From: Thalassobaculum sp. OXR-137
GTDB lineage: Bacteria; Pseudomonadota; Alphaproteobacteria; Thalassobaculales; Thalassobaculaceae
DNA length: 64,000 bases
Direction of reading: 5' to 3'
Assembly (NCBI RefSeq): GCF_034377285.1
Contig: NZ_CP139715.1
Location: 4,138,001 to 4,202,000, forward strand
A model generated the notes under the pieces. That model made no database searches. It was not told the origin of the DNA and saw only the letters and a list, made by a program, of their open reading frames with translations. Of the stretch, positions 47,354 through 56,202 are shown piece after piece. Numbering within the stretch: position 1 is the first letter of the stretch; every line of letters starts with the position of its first letter. The position numbers and the translations under genes are program-made.

Positions 47354-49471
47354 TCAGACGTCCCCGAACCCCTTGCCCTCTTCCGCCAGCTTCAGCAGCA
47401 GCGGGCTCGGGGCCATCCAGGGGCCGTGGGCCTTTTCGAAGGCCTGGAGCTTCGCCGCGATGGTCTTCAGCCCCACCTTGTCGGCCCAGAACATCGGACC
47501 GCCGCGGTAGCGCGGGAAGCCGTAGCCGTGCATCCACACCGCATCGATGTCGCTGGCCCGCAGGGCGATGCCCTCGTCCAGGATCTTCGCGCCCTCGTTC
47601 ACCAGCGGGTAGAGGCAGCGCTCCAGGATCTCCTCGTCGGACACCGATCGGCGCTCAATGCCCAGCTCCTTTGACGTCTCGACGATGATCGCCTCGACCT
47701 CGGGATCGGGCTGCGGCGTCCGGCCGTCGGCATAGGCGAACCAGCCCTTGCCGGTCTTCTGTCCGAACCGGCCGAGATCGCAGATCTTGTCGGCGACGGT
47801 GCCGGAATAGCGCCCGTTGGATGGCTTGCCGCCGTTGGCCTTGATCTGCTCCTGACGCACCCGCCAGCCGACATCGTTGCCGGCCAGATCGCACATGGCG
47901 AACGGTCCCATGGGCATGCCGAAATCGTACAGCACCCGGTCCACGTCCTGGGGCAGCGCGCCCTCCTCCACCAGGAACATCGCCTCGCGCAGATACTGGT
48001 GCAGCATCCGGTTGCCGACGAAGCCGTGGCAGACCCCGACCAGCACGCCGACCTTGCCCAGGGTCTTGGACAGGTCCATGACCGTGGCGATCACGTCGGC
48101 AGCGGTCTTCTCGCCGCGCACGTTCTCCATCAGCCGCATGACGTTGGCCGGGCTGAAGAAGTGGGTCCCGATCACGTCCTGCGGCCGCTGGGTGGCCGCG
48201 GCGATCTCGTTCACGTCGAGCGTCGACGTGTTCGTCGCCAGGATCGCGCCAGGCTTGCAGATGCCGTCGAGCCTGGCGAACAGCTGCTTCTTCACGGCCA
48301 TGTCCTCGAACACGGCCTCCACCACCATGTCGACATCCGCCAGCGCCGCCATGTCGGTGGTGCCGGTGATCAGGCCCATGCGTTTGTCCATTGCCGCCTG
48401 GGCCAGCCGGCCCTTGGAGACGGTGGCGGCGTAGTTCTTCCTGATCTTCTCGATACCCGCGTCCAGAGCCGCCTGCTCACTCTCGACCACCGTCACCGGC
48501 AGGCCGGCATTGGCGAAGACCATGGCGATCCCCCCACCCATGGTGCCGCAGCCCACGACGCCGACCTTCTGCACCGGCCGGGTCGGGGTGTCCTTGGGCA
48601 CGTCGGGGATCTTGGCCACCTCGCGCTCGGCGAAGAAGGCGTGGCGCATGGACTGCGCCTCCACCGCGTTGACCAGTTGCTCGAACTCGGCGCGCTCGAA
48701 CTTCAGCCCCTCGGCGAGGTCGAGACGGGTCGCGGCCTCCACGCAGCGCACACAGGCATAGGGCGCGTTCATGCCGCGCGCCCGCTTGGCCATGGATTTG
48801 CGGAAGTCGTCGAACAGCCCCGGATTGTCCTTGGCCTCCTGCAGCTTGTCGGTGCGCTGGCCCGAGCGGGGCAGCGGCGCGTCCGACGCGGCAAGCCGTT
48901 CGGCGGCGGCGACGGCCGCATCGATCACCGCGGCGACGTCGCCGTCCACCAGTTCGTCGACTATACCGGCCTCATAGGCCTCCTTCTCGGAGATCAGCCG
49001 GCCGGAGACGATCAGCTCCAGCGCCTTGGACACCCCGGCGACCCGCGGCATGCGCTGGGTTCCGCCGGCGCCCGGCAGGATGCCGAGGGTGACCTCGGGC
49101 AGGCCGAGCTTGGTCTTCGGCCCGCAGACCCGGTAGTGGCAACCCAGCGCCAGCTCCATGCCGCCGCCGGCCGCCACGCCGTGAATGGCGGCGACCACCG
49201 GCTTGTCGAGGCCTTCCATGTCGTCGAGGATCGGCGTCAGACGGCGCACATGCTCCGGAGGGGTGGTGCCGAACTCGCGGATGTCGGCGCCGGCGCAGAA
49301 CATCCGCCCGTCGCCGGTCAGCACGATCCCGTCGACCTCCGGATCGCCACCTAGCCTGGCGACCGCCGCGTCCAGCCCTTCGCGCACCGGCCAGCCCAGG
49401 CCGTTCACCGGCGGATTGTTCAGCCGCAGCAGCGCGATACGCCCACGGCGCTCTTCGATCACGGCGCTCAT
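47354..49471 (-). CDS. Bifunctional enoyl-CoA hydratase/3-hydroxyacyl-CoA dehydrogenase (FadB/FadJ-like)
   Basis: This 705-residue protein joins an N-terminal crotonase domain (residues 1-190; CAGADIREFG, LPEVTLGILPGAGGTQR with the catalytic Glu) to 3-hydroxyacyl-CoA dehydrogenase domains (VGVVGCGTMGGGIAMVFANAG near 300; GTHFFSPANVMRLMENV with the catalytic His; GFVGNRMLHQY). It carries out two steps of beta-oxidation. GAGAGGAAACGAG precedes the ATG at 49471. It is divergent from an acyl-CoA synthetase gene 121 bases away, a sensible functional pair. Confidence 0.94.
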   Translation of the reverse strand: MSAVIEERRGRIALLRLNNPPVNGLGWPVREGLDAAVARLGGDPEVDGIVLTGDGRMFCAGADIREFGTTPPEHVRRLTPILDDMEGLDKPVVAAIHGVAAGGGMELALGCHYRVCGPKTKLGLPEVTLGILPGAGGTQRMPRVAGVSKALELIVSGRLISEKEAYEAGIVDELVDGDVAAVIDAAVAAAERLAASDAPLPRSGQRTDKLQEAKDNPGLFDDFRKSMAKRARGMNAPYACVRCVEAATRLDLAEGLKFERAEFEQLVNAVEAQSMRHAFFAEREVAKIPDVPKDTPTRPVQKVGVVGCGTMGGGIAMVFANAGLPVTVVESEQAALDAGIEKIRKNYAATVSKGRLAQAAMDKRMGLITGTTDMAALADVDMVVEAVFEDMAVKKQLFARLDGICKPGAILATNTSTLDVNEIAAATQRPQDVIGTHFFSPANVMRLMENVRGEKTAADVIATVMDLSKTLGKVGVLVGVCHGFVGNRMLHQYLREAMFLVEEGALPQDVDRVLYDFGMPMGPFAMCDLAGNDVGWRVRQEQIKANGGKPSNGRYSGTVADKICDLGRFGQKTGKGWFAYADGRTPQPDPEVEAIIVETSKELGIERRSVSDEEILERCLYPLVNEGAKILDEGIALRASDIDAVWMHGYGFPRYRGGPMFWADKVGLKTIAAKLQAFEKAHGPWMAPSPLLLKLAEEGKGFGDV

Positions 49472-49592
49472 CTCGTTTCCTCTCGGGTTTGGTCTTTTCC
49501 GTTGCGTCTTCGATATCAGGCTGCGCCGGACCTTGCCAGACGACACGAAGCCCGCGACGCTATCGAAAAAATACAACCGGGAGGAGACGGGC

Positions 49593-51134
49593 GTGACAAT
49601 GGTCAATCTGGCCCATGCGCTGGAGGCCTCGGCGGCGCTGTATCCGGCGCGCGAGGCCGTGGTCTGTGGCCCCCGTCGACTGACCTACCGGGAGCTCGAC
49701 CGCGCAGCGAGCCGGCTGGCCGCCGGATTGGCGGATCGCGGCATCGGTCCGGGCAGCATCGTGGCGCTGGCCTGCCCCAACCTCCCCGCCTTCCCCATCG
49801 CCTATTTCGCCATCCTGAAGACCGGCGCCACCGTGCTGCCGGTCAGCCTGCTGCTGAAGGCCGACGAGATCGCCTACATGCTCGGCCATTCGAAAGCCGC
49901 CGCCTTGCTGTGCCATGTGGGCTCCGAGACGGCGCAGATCGGCCGGGAGGGGCTGGCGGCGTTCGAGCGGACGCAGAGTTGCGCGCACTTCGCCTGGATC
50001 GCCGCGGAAGACGGGTCCCGGCCGGTGGACGGGCATCCGTCCCTGGACGACCTCGCGGCCGAAGTGGACGCATTCGACACCGTCAACCGCTCGGCCGCCG
50101 ACACCGCCGTGGTGGTCTACACATCGGGCACGACTGGACGGCCCAAGGGGGCGGAGCTGACCCATTCCAACCTGCTGATCCACGCGCTGATGATCCGCAA
50201 CAACGGAACCTGGGACAGCGACGAGGTGCTGCTGGTGGCCCTGCCCCTCTTCCACATCTTCGGCCAGATCTGCCAGATGGCGGCCGGACTGTCCGGCGGG
50301 GCGACCCTGGTGCTGGTACCGAAGTTCGATGCCGCCACGGTCCTGCGGCTGATGCGGAGCGAGGGTGTCACCCGGTTCTCCGGCGTGCCGACCATGTACT
50401 GGGCGATGCTGAACCACGCCGAAAAGGAGGGCATCGGGGCCGAGGCCTTCGCCAGCATCCGGGGCGCGACCTCGGGCGGGGCGTCCATGCCGGTGGATAT
50501 CATGCGCCGGTTCGACGCCCGCTTCGGCACCGAGATCCGCGAGGGCTACGGGCTGAGCGAGACCTCGCCGGCGGCCACCACCCATGCGCCGGGCATGCCG
50601 CGCAAGCCGGGCTCGGTGGGAACCCCGCTCTGGGGCGTGCAGGTGCGGATCGTGGACGATGACGGTAACCCGATGCCGACCGGCGAACGCGGCGAGGTGG
50701 TCGTGCGCGGCCACTGCGTGATGAAGGGGTATCTGAACGACCCGGAGGCGACGGCAGAGGCGTTCCGTGGCGGCTGGTTCCACACCGGCGATATCGGCCT
50801 TCTGGATGCGGACGGCTATCTGTTCATCGTCGACCGCAAGAAGGAGATGATCATCCGCAACGGGATGAACGTCTATCCGCGCGAGGTGGAGGAGATCCTG
50901 ATCTCCCACCCGGAGATCTCCCTGGTCGCGGTGATCGGCGTGCCGCATGAGGAGCACGGCCAAGAGGTCAAGGCGGTCGCCGTGCGGGCGCCCGGGTCGG
51001 CGGTCTGCGAAAGCAGCCTCATCGCCTGGGCGCGGGACCAGATGGGGGCGCACAAGTATCCGCGCATCGTGGAGTTCCGGGATGCGCTGCCGATGAACGC
51101 GACGGGAAAGATCCTGAAGCGGGAGCTGAGTTAG
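49593..51134 (+). CDS. Acyl-CoA synthetase (AMP-forming)
   Basis: This 513-residue ANL-superfamily ligase activates a carboxylic acid to its CoA thioester. Motifs are VVYTSGTTGRPKGAELTH, GYGLSETSP, GWFHTGDIG, the hinge DRKKEMIIRNGMNVYP and the catalytic Lys in NATGKILKREL. It resembles long-chain fatty-acid and feruloyl-CoA ligases. GGAGGAG lies 6 bases before the GTG at 49593; the ATG at 49599 is an alternative. It is divergent from the FadJ-like gene, supplying its substrates in principle. Confidence 0.93.
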   Translation: MTMVNLAHALEASAALYPAREAVVCGPRRLTYRELDRAASRLAAGLADRGIGPGSIVALACPNLPAFPIAYFAILKTGATVLPVSLLLKADEIAYMLGHSKAAALLCHVGSETAQIGREGLAAFERTQSCAHFAWIAAEDGSRPVDGHPSLDDLAAEVDAFDTVNRSAADTAVVVYTSGTTGRPKGAELTHSNLLIHALMIRNNGTWDSDEVLLVALPLFHIFGQICQMAAGLSGGATLVLVPKFDAATVLRLMRSEGVTRFSGVPTMYWAMLNHAEKEGIGAEAFASIRGATSGGASMPVDIMRRFDARFGTEIREGYGLSETSPAATTHAPGMPRKPGSVGTPLWGVQVRIVDDDGNPMPTGERGEVVVRGHCVMKGYLNDPEATAEAFRGGWFHTGDIGLLDADGYLFIVDRKKEMIIRNGMNVYPREVEEILISHPEISLVAVIGVPHEEHGQEVKAVAVRAPGSAVCESSLIAWARDQMGAHKYPRIVEFRDALPMNATGKILKRELS

Positions 51135-51160
51135 CGGCCGGCTGCCCATACCCCTTTCGC

Positions 51161-51275
51161 CGTCATCCCGGCCAGCCCCGGACCTGATCCGGGGATGGGC
51201 CGGGACCCTGGACCAGGCGACGGGGCTGGGTCCCGGCCGATCTCCGGGTCGAGCCCGGAGTTCGCCGGGATGACG
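51161..51275. repeat. Family C cloverleaf foldback repeat
   Basis: A perfect 12-bp outer inverted repeat (cgtcatcccggc, 51161-51172 with 51264-51275) encloses three perfect hairpins: 51176-51194 (ccccgga / tccgggg), 51198-51238 (11 pairs, ggccgggaccc) and 51242-51260 (ctccggg / cccggag). It fills the convergent gap after the acyl-CoA synthetase gene. Sequence differs from family B but the architecture is the same. Confidence 0.85.
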
Positions 51276-51333
51276 GAGGAGGGATATTGTTCCGCCTCAT
51301 TCCTCACCTCACCTCGGTGGGTCAGCGGGTCCC

Positions 51334-51888
51334 CTATCCCGTCCGTCGCACCCGTTTCGGACACGGAACGACCGTTCCCGCCAGCGGGTTGAACTCGCTG
51401 CGGTCGGTCTTGGCGAGACTGCGGCCGTAGAGGTGCAGCGACAGGGACGGCCGGTCGGAATCGTTGCGGATCGAGTGGATGTCGTCCGGCCGGAAGGTCT
51501 TCACCACGCCGCCGGTTACCACAGTCTCCCCCGCCTGCTCCAGGGAGGCCCTGCCCGGCTCCGCCCCGTCGTCGAGGCGCCGCCAGTCGACATTGATCTC
51601 CTCCCCCGCCAGCCCCATCACCACACCCCAGGTCTGGTGGTCGTGCGGCGCCACGCCCCGGCCCGGCTCCCAGCACACGGTCTCCAGCAGGAAGCCGTCA
51701 TCCTCCTCCTCGTGCAGGACCGAGATACCGAAGCCCTGATTGGCGTCGGTCTCGTACAGCTCGTCGACGATCCATGAGGTGTCGCGGGCCAGGGGCGCCA
51801 GCCGGTCGGTCAGGGCGGCCAGCATCGGCTCACCCGCCGGCTCCTCGCCCAGGATGCGGCGGATATCGGCGACCAGGGTCTCGATCAT
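51334..51888 (-). CDS. Cysteine dioxygenase-like cupin protein
   Basis: This 184-residue protein fits the cysteine dioxygenase/COG5553 cupin group. Metal ligands appear as His residues in APHDHQTWGVV and a third in PDDIHSIRN; the C-terminal SLHLYGRSLAK is typical. Thiol dioxygenases oxidise cysteine or mercaptoalkanoates to sulfinates. The ATG at 51888 has GGAG 8 bases upstream; more upstream in-frame codons look non-coding. It is divergent from atuA with a 302-base gap. Confidence 0.78.
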   Translation of the reverse strand: MIETLVADIRRILGEEPAGEPMLAALTDRLAPLARDTSWIVDELYETDANQGFGISVLHEEEDDGFLLETVCWEPGRGVAPHDHQTWGVVMGLAGEEINVDWRRLDDGAEPGRASLEQAGETVVTGGVVKTFRPDDIHSIRNDSDRPSLSLHLYGRSLAKTDRSEFNPLAGTVVPCPKRVRRTG

Positions 51889-52190
51889 CGCAGGTACTCC
51901 GTTCTTGGTTTCAGCCATCATCCCATCGGCACCCGGCCGGCAAAACCCGCAAACGCCGACCAAGGTCATTGCGGGGCCGGATCGATTGAAACCAGATAAA
52001 AAGATACATAACGCCAGTCCCAGCGACGTCCGGCGCCTGTCGCCCCATCGGAAACTGCATATCCAGTCACGAGTCGCCCGTTCGTCGCCGCACACCGGGG
52101 CACCGAGTTTCCGCCTCTCGACGCCCCTCGCCCGCCGGGGCTACCCTCTCGGCAACCAAGAAGGATCCATCAAGCACAAGTGAGGAAACC
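51889..52190. other. Divergent promoter region between cupin gene and atuA
   Basis: The gap of 302 bases has an AT-rich centre (about 51985-52014, with ttgaaacc, ataaaaagataca) unlike the GC-rich surroundings. It probably holds promoters for both directions. GAGGAAACC just before 52191 is the ribosome site of atuA. No repeat or small gene is seen. Confidence 0.5.
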
Positions 52191-53570
52191 GTGTCGGGCA
52201 AGACCGTCCATATCGGCTGCGGAGCCGGCTTCGCCGGAGACCGCTGGGACGCCGCCGTTCCCGTCGTCGCCACGCTCGCCACCCGCGAGGGGCCGCGTTA
52301 CCTGATGTACGAGACCCTGGCCGAGCGCACCCTGGCGCTGGCCCAGCAGGCCAAGATCGAGGACCCGTCGAAGGGCTACTCGCCGTATCTGGAGCGCATC
52401 CTGCGCCCGGTCCTGGCCAAGGCGAAGGCGGCCCGCATCAAGGTCGTCTCCAATTTCGGCGCCGCCAATCCGGGCGCCGGGGCGAAGCGCATCCTGGAGA
52501 TGGCCAGGGAGGAAGGCATCGACGGCCTCAAGGTCGCCGTCGTGGAAGGCGACGACCTGACCGCGGTGATGAGCGAAGGCGACATCCGCGGCCACAAGGC
52601 GGTGGAAGGACTGGAGATGCCCGAGGGCAAGCTGGTCGCCGCCAACGTCTATCTCGGAGCGCAGGCCATCGCGGACGCGCTTGCCATGGGCGCCGACGTG
52701 GTGGTGGTCGGCCGCTGCGCCGATCCGGCACTGGCGCTGGGCCCTCTGATCCACGAGCACGGCTGGAGCCTGGAGGATCTCGACCGCATCGCCGCCGGCA
52801 CCATGTGCGGCCATCTGCTGGAATGCGGCGCCCAGGTCACCGGCGGCTACTTCGCCGATCCCGGCTACAAGGACGTCCCCGATTTCGGCCATGTCGGCTT
52901 CCCGATCGCCGAGGTGGAGGCCGACGGCACCGTCACCATAACCAAGGCCGACAAGACCGGCGGGCTGGTCAGCCACCGCACGGTGAAGGAACAGCTGCTT
53001 TACGAGATGCACGACCCGGCCAACTACCTCACCCCCGACGTGGTGCTGGACATCACCGGCGTGGCCATCGAGGAGGTCGGCCCCGACCGGGTGAAGATCA
53101 CCGGGGCGAAGGGCAAGCAGCGTCCGCCGACCCTGAAGGCGACGGTCAGCTTCGAAGGCGGCTGGATGGGCGAAGGCGAGATCACCTATGCCGGCCCGAA
53201 CGCCCGGCGCCGGGCGGAGCTGGCGATCGAGGCGCTGCAGACCCGGGTGCGCGATCTCGGCACCAACTGGCCGCTGCGCTTCGACCTGATCGGCACGGTC
53301 TCCACCTTCGACGGAGACGGCGGCGACCTGCGGAGCGCCGCGGACTGGGATACCGACGGCGAATACCGGGTCCGGATGGCGACCAAGGGGCCGGACAGGC
53401 AGATGGCCCAATGGATCGCCGACGAGGTGCTGTCGCTCTACTGCTCGGGTCCCGCCGGCGGCGGCGGGGTGCGGCACCGCATCGTGCCGCAGATCACCAC
53501 GGCCTCCATCCTGGTCGACCGCGCCAAGGTCTCGGCCTCCGCCCGTCTCGTCGAGGAGACTGCCCGATGA
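52191..53570 (+). CDS. AtuA family protein (DUF1446)
   Basis: This 459-residue protein resembles AtuA of acyclic terpene utilisation (DUF1446). The start VHIGCGAGFAGDRWDAAVP and the VVSNFGAANPGAGAKRIL, GRCADPALALGPLIHE stretches are typical. The biochemical role of AtuA is not settled; it accompanies geranyl-CoA-type carboxylation and beta-oxidation genes. The gene starts with GTG and overlaps its small partner by ATGA. No carboxylase genes are here, but acyl-CoA genes lie just upstream. Confidence 0.86.
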   Translation: MSGKTVHIGCGAGFAGDRWDAAVPVVATLATREGPRYLMYETLAERTLALAQQAKIEDPSKGYSPYLERILRPVLAKAKAARIKVVSNFGAANPGAGAKRILEMAREEGIDGLKVAVVEGDDLTAVMSEGDIRGHKAVEGLEMPEGKLVAANVYLGAQAIADALAMGADVVVVGRCADPALALGPLIHEHGWSLEDLDRIAAGTMCGHLLECGAQVTGGYFADPGYKDVPDFGHVGFPIAEVEADGTVTITKADKTGGLVSHRTVKEQLLYEMHDPANYLTPDVVLDITGVAIEEVGPDRVKITGAKGKQRPPTLKATVSFEGGWMGEGEITYAGPNARRRAELAIEALQTRVRDLGTNWPLRFDLIGTVSTFDGDGGDLRSAADWDTDGEYRVRMATKGPDRQMAQWIADEVLSLYCSGPAGGGGVRHRIVPQITTASILVDRAKVSASARLVEETAR

Positions 53571-53944
53571 CCGACGAGAAGAACCGCCGCGTGCTGCGCG
53601 TCCCGCTGCACGAGGTCGCCCATGGCCGCACCGGCGACAAGGGCAACCGGGTCAATATCAGCCTGATTCCGTATCACGAGGCTGCCTTCCCCTATCTGCG
53701 CGAGCAGGTGACGGAGGCGGCGGTCAAGCAGCACTTCGCCCATAAGGGCGCGAGCGCGGTGACCCGCTATGAGCTGCCGACCTTCCCCGCCTTCAACTTC
53801 GTCATCGACGACGTGCTGGAAGGCGGGGTGAACGGGGCGCTGAACCTGGATACCCACGGCAAGTCCTTCGCCTTCCACCTGCTGGCGATGGAGGTGGACA
53901 TGCCCGAGGACCTGGTGCTGCACCCCGAGAAAGGCGCCCGCTGA
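53567..53944 (+). CDS. AtuA-associated small protein
   Basis: This 125-residue protein matches the domain found fused to the C-terminus of longer AtuA proteins. LHEVAHGRTGDKGNRVNISLIPY (in parts VAHGRTGDKGN and NISLIPY) is its hallmark, and LNLDTHGKSFAFHLLAMEV closes it. The overlap with the preceding gene shows that the two chains are made together and probably form one protein complex. Confidence 0.83.
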   Translation: MTDEKNRRVLRVPLHEVAHGRTGDKGNRVNISLIPYHEAAFPYLREQVTEAAVKQHFAHKGASAVTRYELPTFPAFNFVIDDVLEGGVNGALNLDTHGKSFAFHLLAMEVDMPEDLVLHPEKGAR

Positions 53945-53950
53945 ATCACA

Positions 53951-53985
53951 AGGGCGCACGACCGGACATCGCGGCCGTGCGCCCT
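53951..53985. terminator. Bidirectional terminator between atuA partner and nhaA
   Basis: A perfect 10-bp stem (agggcgcacg / cgtgcgccct) with a 15-base loop lies 6 bases after the plus-strand stop and 26 bases past the end of the convergent nhaA. Confidence 0.6.
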
Positions 53986-54011
53986 GCTTCCTGGCGGCGG
54001 TGCCAGCCGCG

Positions 54012-55262
54012 TCAGTCGTGCCCGGCCTCGGCGGGCGTGGCCGCACGGGTGTCGGTGCTCGGGGACTGATCCTTCAGCGCCCAGGCCAGGGCCGTCATGC
54101 CGAGCACGATCGAGACGATCGTTCCGCCCAGCACGCCGATACGCACAGCCGACTGGAGTGCCGGATCGGAGAAGGCCAGCGTGCCGATGAACAGCGACAT
54201 GGTGAAGCCGATGCCCGCAAGTTGGGACACGCCGTAGAGCTTCAGCCAGTTCACGCCGTCCGGAAGGTTGGCCCAGCCGAGGCGCACCGCGATCCAGCAG
54301 GCGCCGAGAATGCCGATCGGCTTGCCGACCACCAGACCGGCGGCGATGCCCAGGGGCACGGGGGCAAACAGATCCGAGACGGACATCCCGGCAAGGGGGA
54401 CGCCCGCATTGGCGAAGGCGAACAGCGGCAGGATCATGAACGCGACCCACGGGTGCAGCACGTGCTCCAGCACCTCCAGGGGAGAACCGCCTTCACGGAA
54501 CTCGCCTTCCTTGCCGCGCAGCGGCAGCGTGAAGGCGACGACAACGCCGGCCAGCGTGGCATGGACGCCGGACTTCAGCACGGCAACCCAGATCACCAGG
54601 CCGACCACGATGTAGAGGCCGATCCGCTTGACCCCGAGCAGGTTCATCGCCAGCAGCACGGCGAAGCCGGCGGCGGCGATGCCGAGAGCGCCCAGGGACA
54701 GGTTGGCCGTATAGAACAGGGCGATGACGACGATTGCGCCGAGATCGTCCAGCACCGCCAGGGCCAGCAGGAAGATCTTCAGACCCGCCGGCGCCCGCGA
54801 GCCGACCAGTGCGAGCGCGCCGAGCGCGAAGGCGATGTCGGTGGCCGCCGGGATCGCCCAGCCGCCGAGGGTCTCCGGCGTGGCGGCGTTCAGGGCGACG
54901 TAGATCAGCGCCGGCACCGCCATGCCGCCGATGGCGCCGAACGCCGGAAGGCTCGCGGCCCGCAGCGACGACAGCTTGCCCTGGATCACCTCGCGTTTGA
55001 TCTCGAGGCCGACGAGGAAGAAGAAGATCGCCATCAGGCCGTCGTTGATCCAGAGGAGCAACGGCTTCTCGATCCCGACATCCTCGACGGTCACCGAGAC
55101 GAAGGCGAGCAGCAGGCGATCGTACAGTCCGGCAAACAGGGAATTATCGGCGATCAGGGCGATCACCGCGGCGATGGCGAGCAGAACGCCCGGCGCCGCT
55201 TCGTGATGGAAAAGTGCGGCAAGCGTAGGCTTCCCTGCCGCGAGATTGGGGGTCGTCGTCAT
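54012..55262 (-). CDS. nhaA: Na+/H+ antiporter NhaA
   Basis: This 416-residue inner-membrane antiporter expels sodium in exchange for protons. The ion-binding Asp pair is in LAVLDDLGAIVVIALFY, and FFFLVGLEIKRE, IPAATDIAFALGAL and the GIGFTMSLFIGTLAF helix are family hallmarks. The ATG at 55262 has GGAG 6 bases upstream; further upstream in-frame codons are unlikely to be used. Its presence fits a marine or saline habitat. It is a single-gene unit. Confidence 0.95.
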   Translation of the reverse strand: MTTTPNLAAGKPTLAALFHHEAAPGVLLAIAAVIALIADNSLFAGLYDRLLLAFVSVTVEDVGIEKPLLLWINDGLMAIFFFLVGLEIKREVIQGKLSSLRAASLPAFGAIGGMAVPALIYVALNAATPETLGGWAIPAATDIAFALGALALVGSRAPAGLKIFLLALAVLDDLGAIVVIALFYTANLSLGALGIAAAGFAVLLAMNLLGVKRIGLYIVVGLVIWVAVLKSGVHATLAGVVVAFTLPLRGKEGEFREGGSPLEVLEHVLHPWVAFMILPLFAFANAGVPLAGMSVSDLFAPVPLGIAAGLVVGKPIGILGACWIAVRLGWANLPDGVNWLKLYGVSQLAGIGFTMSLFIGTLAFSDPALQSAVRIGVLGGTIVSIVLGMTALAWALKDQSPSTDTRAATPAEAGHD

Positions 55263-55332
55263 GGCGATCTCCATACCCGCGGATTGGCGCCCGCGATGCT
55301 TTTGAGAGTCTATATCCTCCCTATTTAGGTAT

Positions 55333-56037
55333 TCAGGCGCTGTTCGCAAACTTGAATACGGTCCCGGCCTTCAATTTCTCCTGAACGGTGCGCTCCTGAG
55401 CGTTCAGACGTTCGATGTCCGCCGGCTTCATCTCGTCGGCCAGCGCTTTCATCGCGTCGCTCCATTTCGGCAGATTGTTGTCGATTTCAGCCTTCACCCG
55501 CCGCATCTCGTTGAGCTTGTCGAACTCGCTCTGGATCCGCTCCTCGATGCCGCTGTTGCGGAGCTCGACATAGTCGCGGTGGTTTGGAAGGACCTGGGCG
55601 ATCGCCGGGATCACGGCGTTGGCGTAGTTCTGGTCCGCATCGGTCCGCGAGGCCGACTGGATGCTCAGGAACGACCAGCCCTGGACCGAGCCGAGACGGT
55701 ACGAGCCGAGATTGCAGACGTCGAAGACATACTGAGCGGGATAGTTCTGGGCCAGTTCCTCCAGGGTCCGCAGCGCCTTGGTGGAATTCACGAAGGTTTC
55801 GCGCATCGCCCGCAGCAGCACGTCGACCTTGGCGCGGTGGCGGGAAAAGAACGCGTGGTCCTCTTTCAACCTATTATAGTTTCTCTCCTGCTTGCGGATC
55901 TCCGAGCCAAGTTTTTCGGCAGATTTGTACCCTGCATCGAGCAACTTCACGTAAGAGCGGAAGGCCTCCACAGCGTCTACGCCCTTGGTGGCTTCCTTCA
56001 GCAACTTTTCGAGATTGTTTGGAAGAGTTGAGGCCAT
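55333..56037 (-). CDS. Coiled-coil hypothetical protein in low-GC islet
   Basis: This 234-residue protein is not one I recognise. Residues 1-75 are helical and charged (LEKLLKEATKGVDAVEAF, SEIRKQERNYNRLKED), a middle part (SYRLGSVQGWSFLSIQSASR) looks globular, and a second coiled coil follows (IEERIQSEFDKLNEMRRV). No signal peptide or membrane segment is seen. Base use is lower in GC than neighbours (28 of 60 bases at 55861-55920), and the upstream 165 bases are also AT-richer, pointing to recent acquisition. Confidence 0.6.
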   Translation of the reverse strand: MASTLPNNLEKLLKEATKGVDAVEAFRSYVKLLDAGYKSAEKLGSEIRKQERNYNRLKEDHAFFSRHRAKVDVLLRAMRETFVNSTKALRTLEELAQNYPAQYVFDVCNLGSYRLGSVQGWSFLSIQSASRTDADQNYANAVIPAIAQVLPNHRDYVELRNSGIEERIQSEFDKLNEMRRVKAEIDNNLPKWSDAMKALADEMKPADIERLNAQERTVQEKLKAGTVFKFANSA

Positions 56038-56202
56038 CGTGTCCGAGCGTCGCGGTTTCCACAGCCAGTGTATCGAACATTCTGGTTTACAGATCCTTAA
56101 AGCAAAACACTGGCAATCGCCTATCGGCGCATGCGAGGCTCGACCTTCGCACGCATCGCGGTGCGACACCGTCGATCATCCCATCTGAACCGCAGGCTCT
56201 CC

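Noticed and set aside
54000-55328. Plus-strand open frame opposite nhaA
   Set aside because: The product is almost only charged residues and Gln/His, a usual shadow of a membrane-protein gene.
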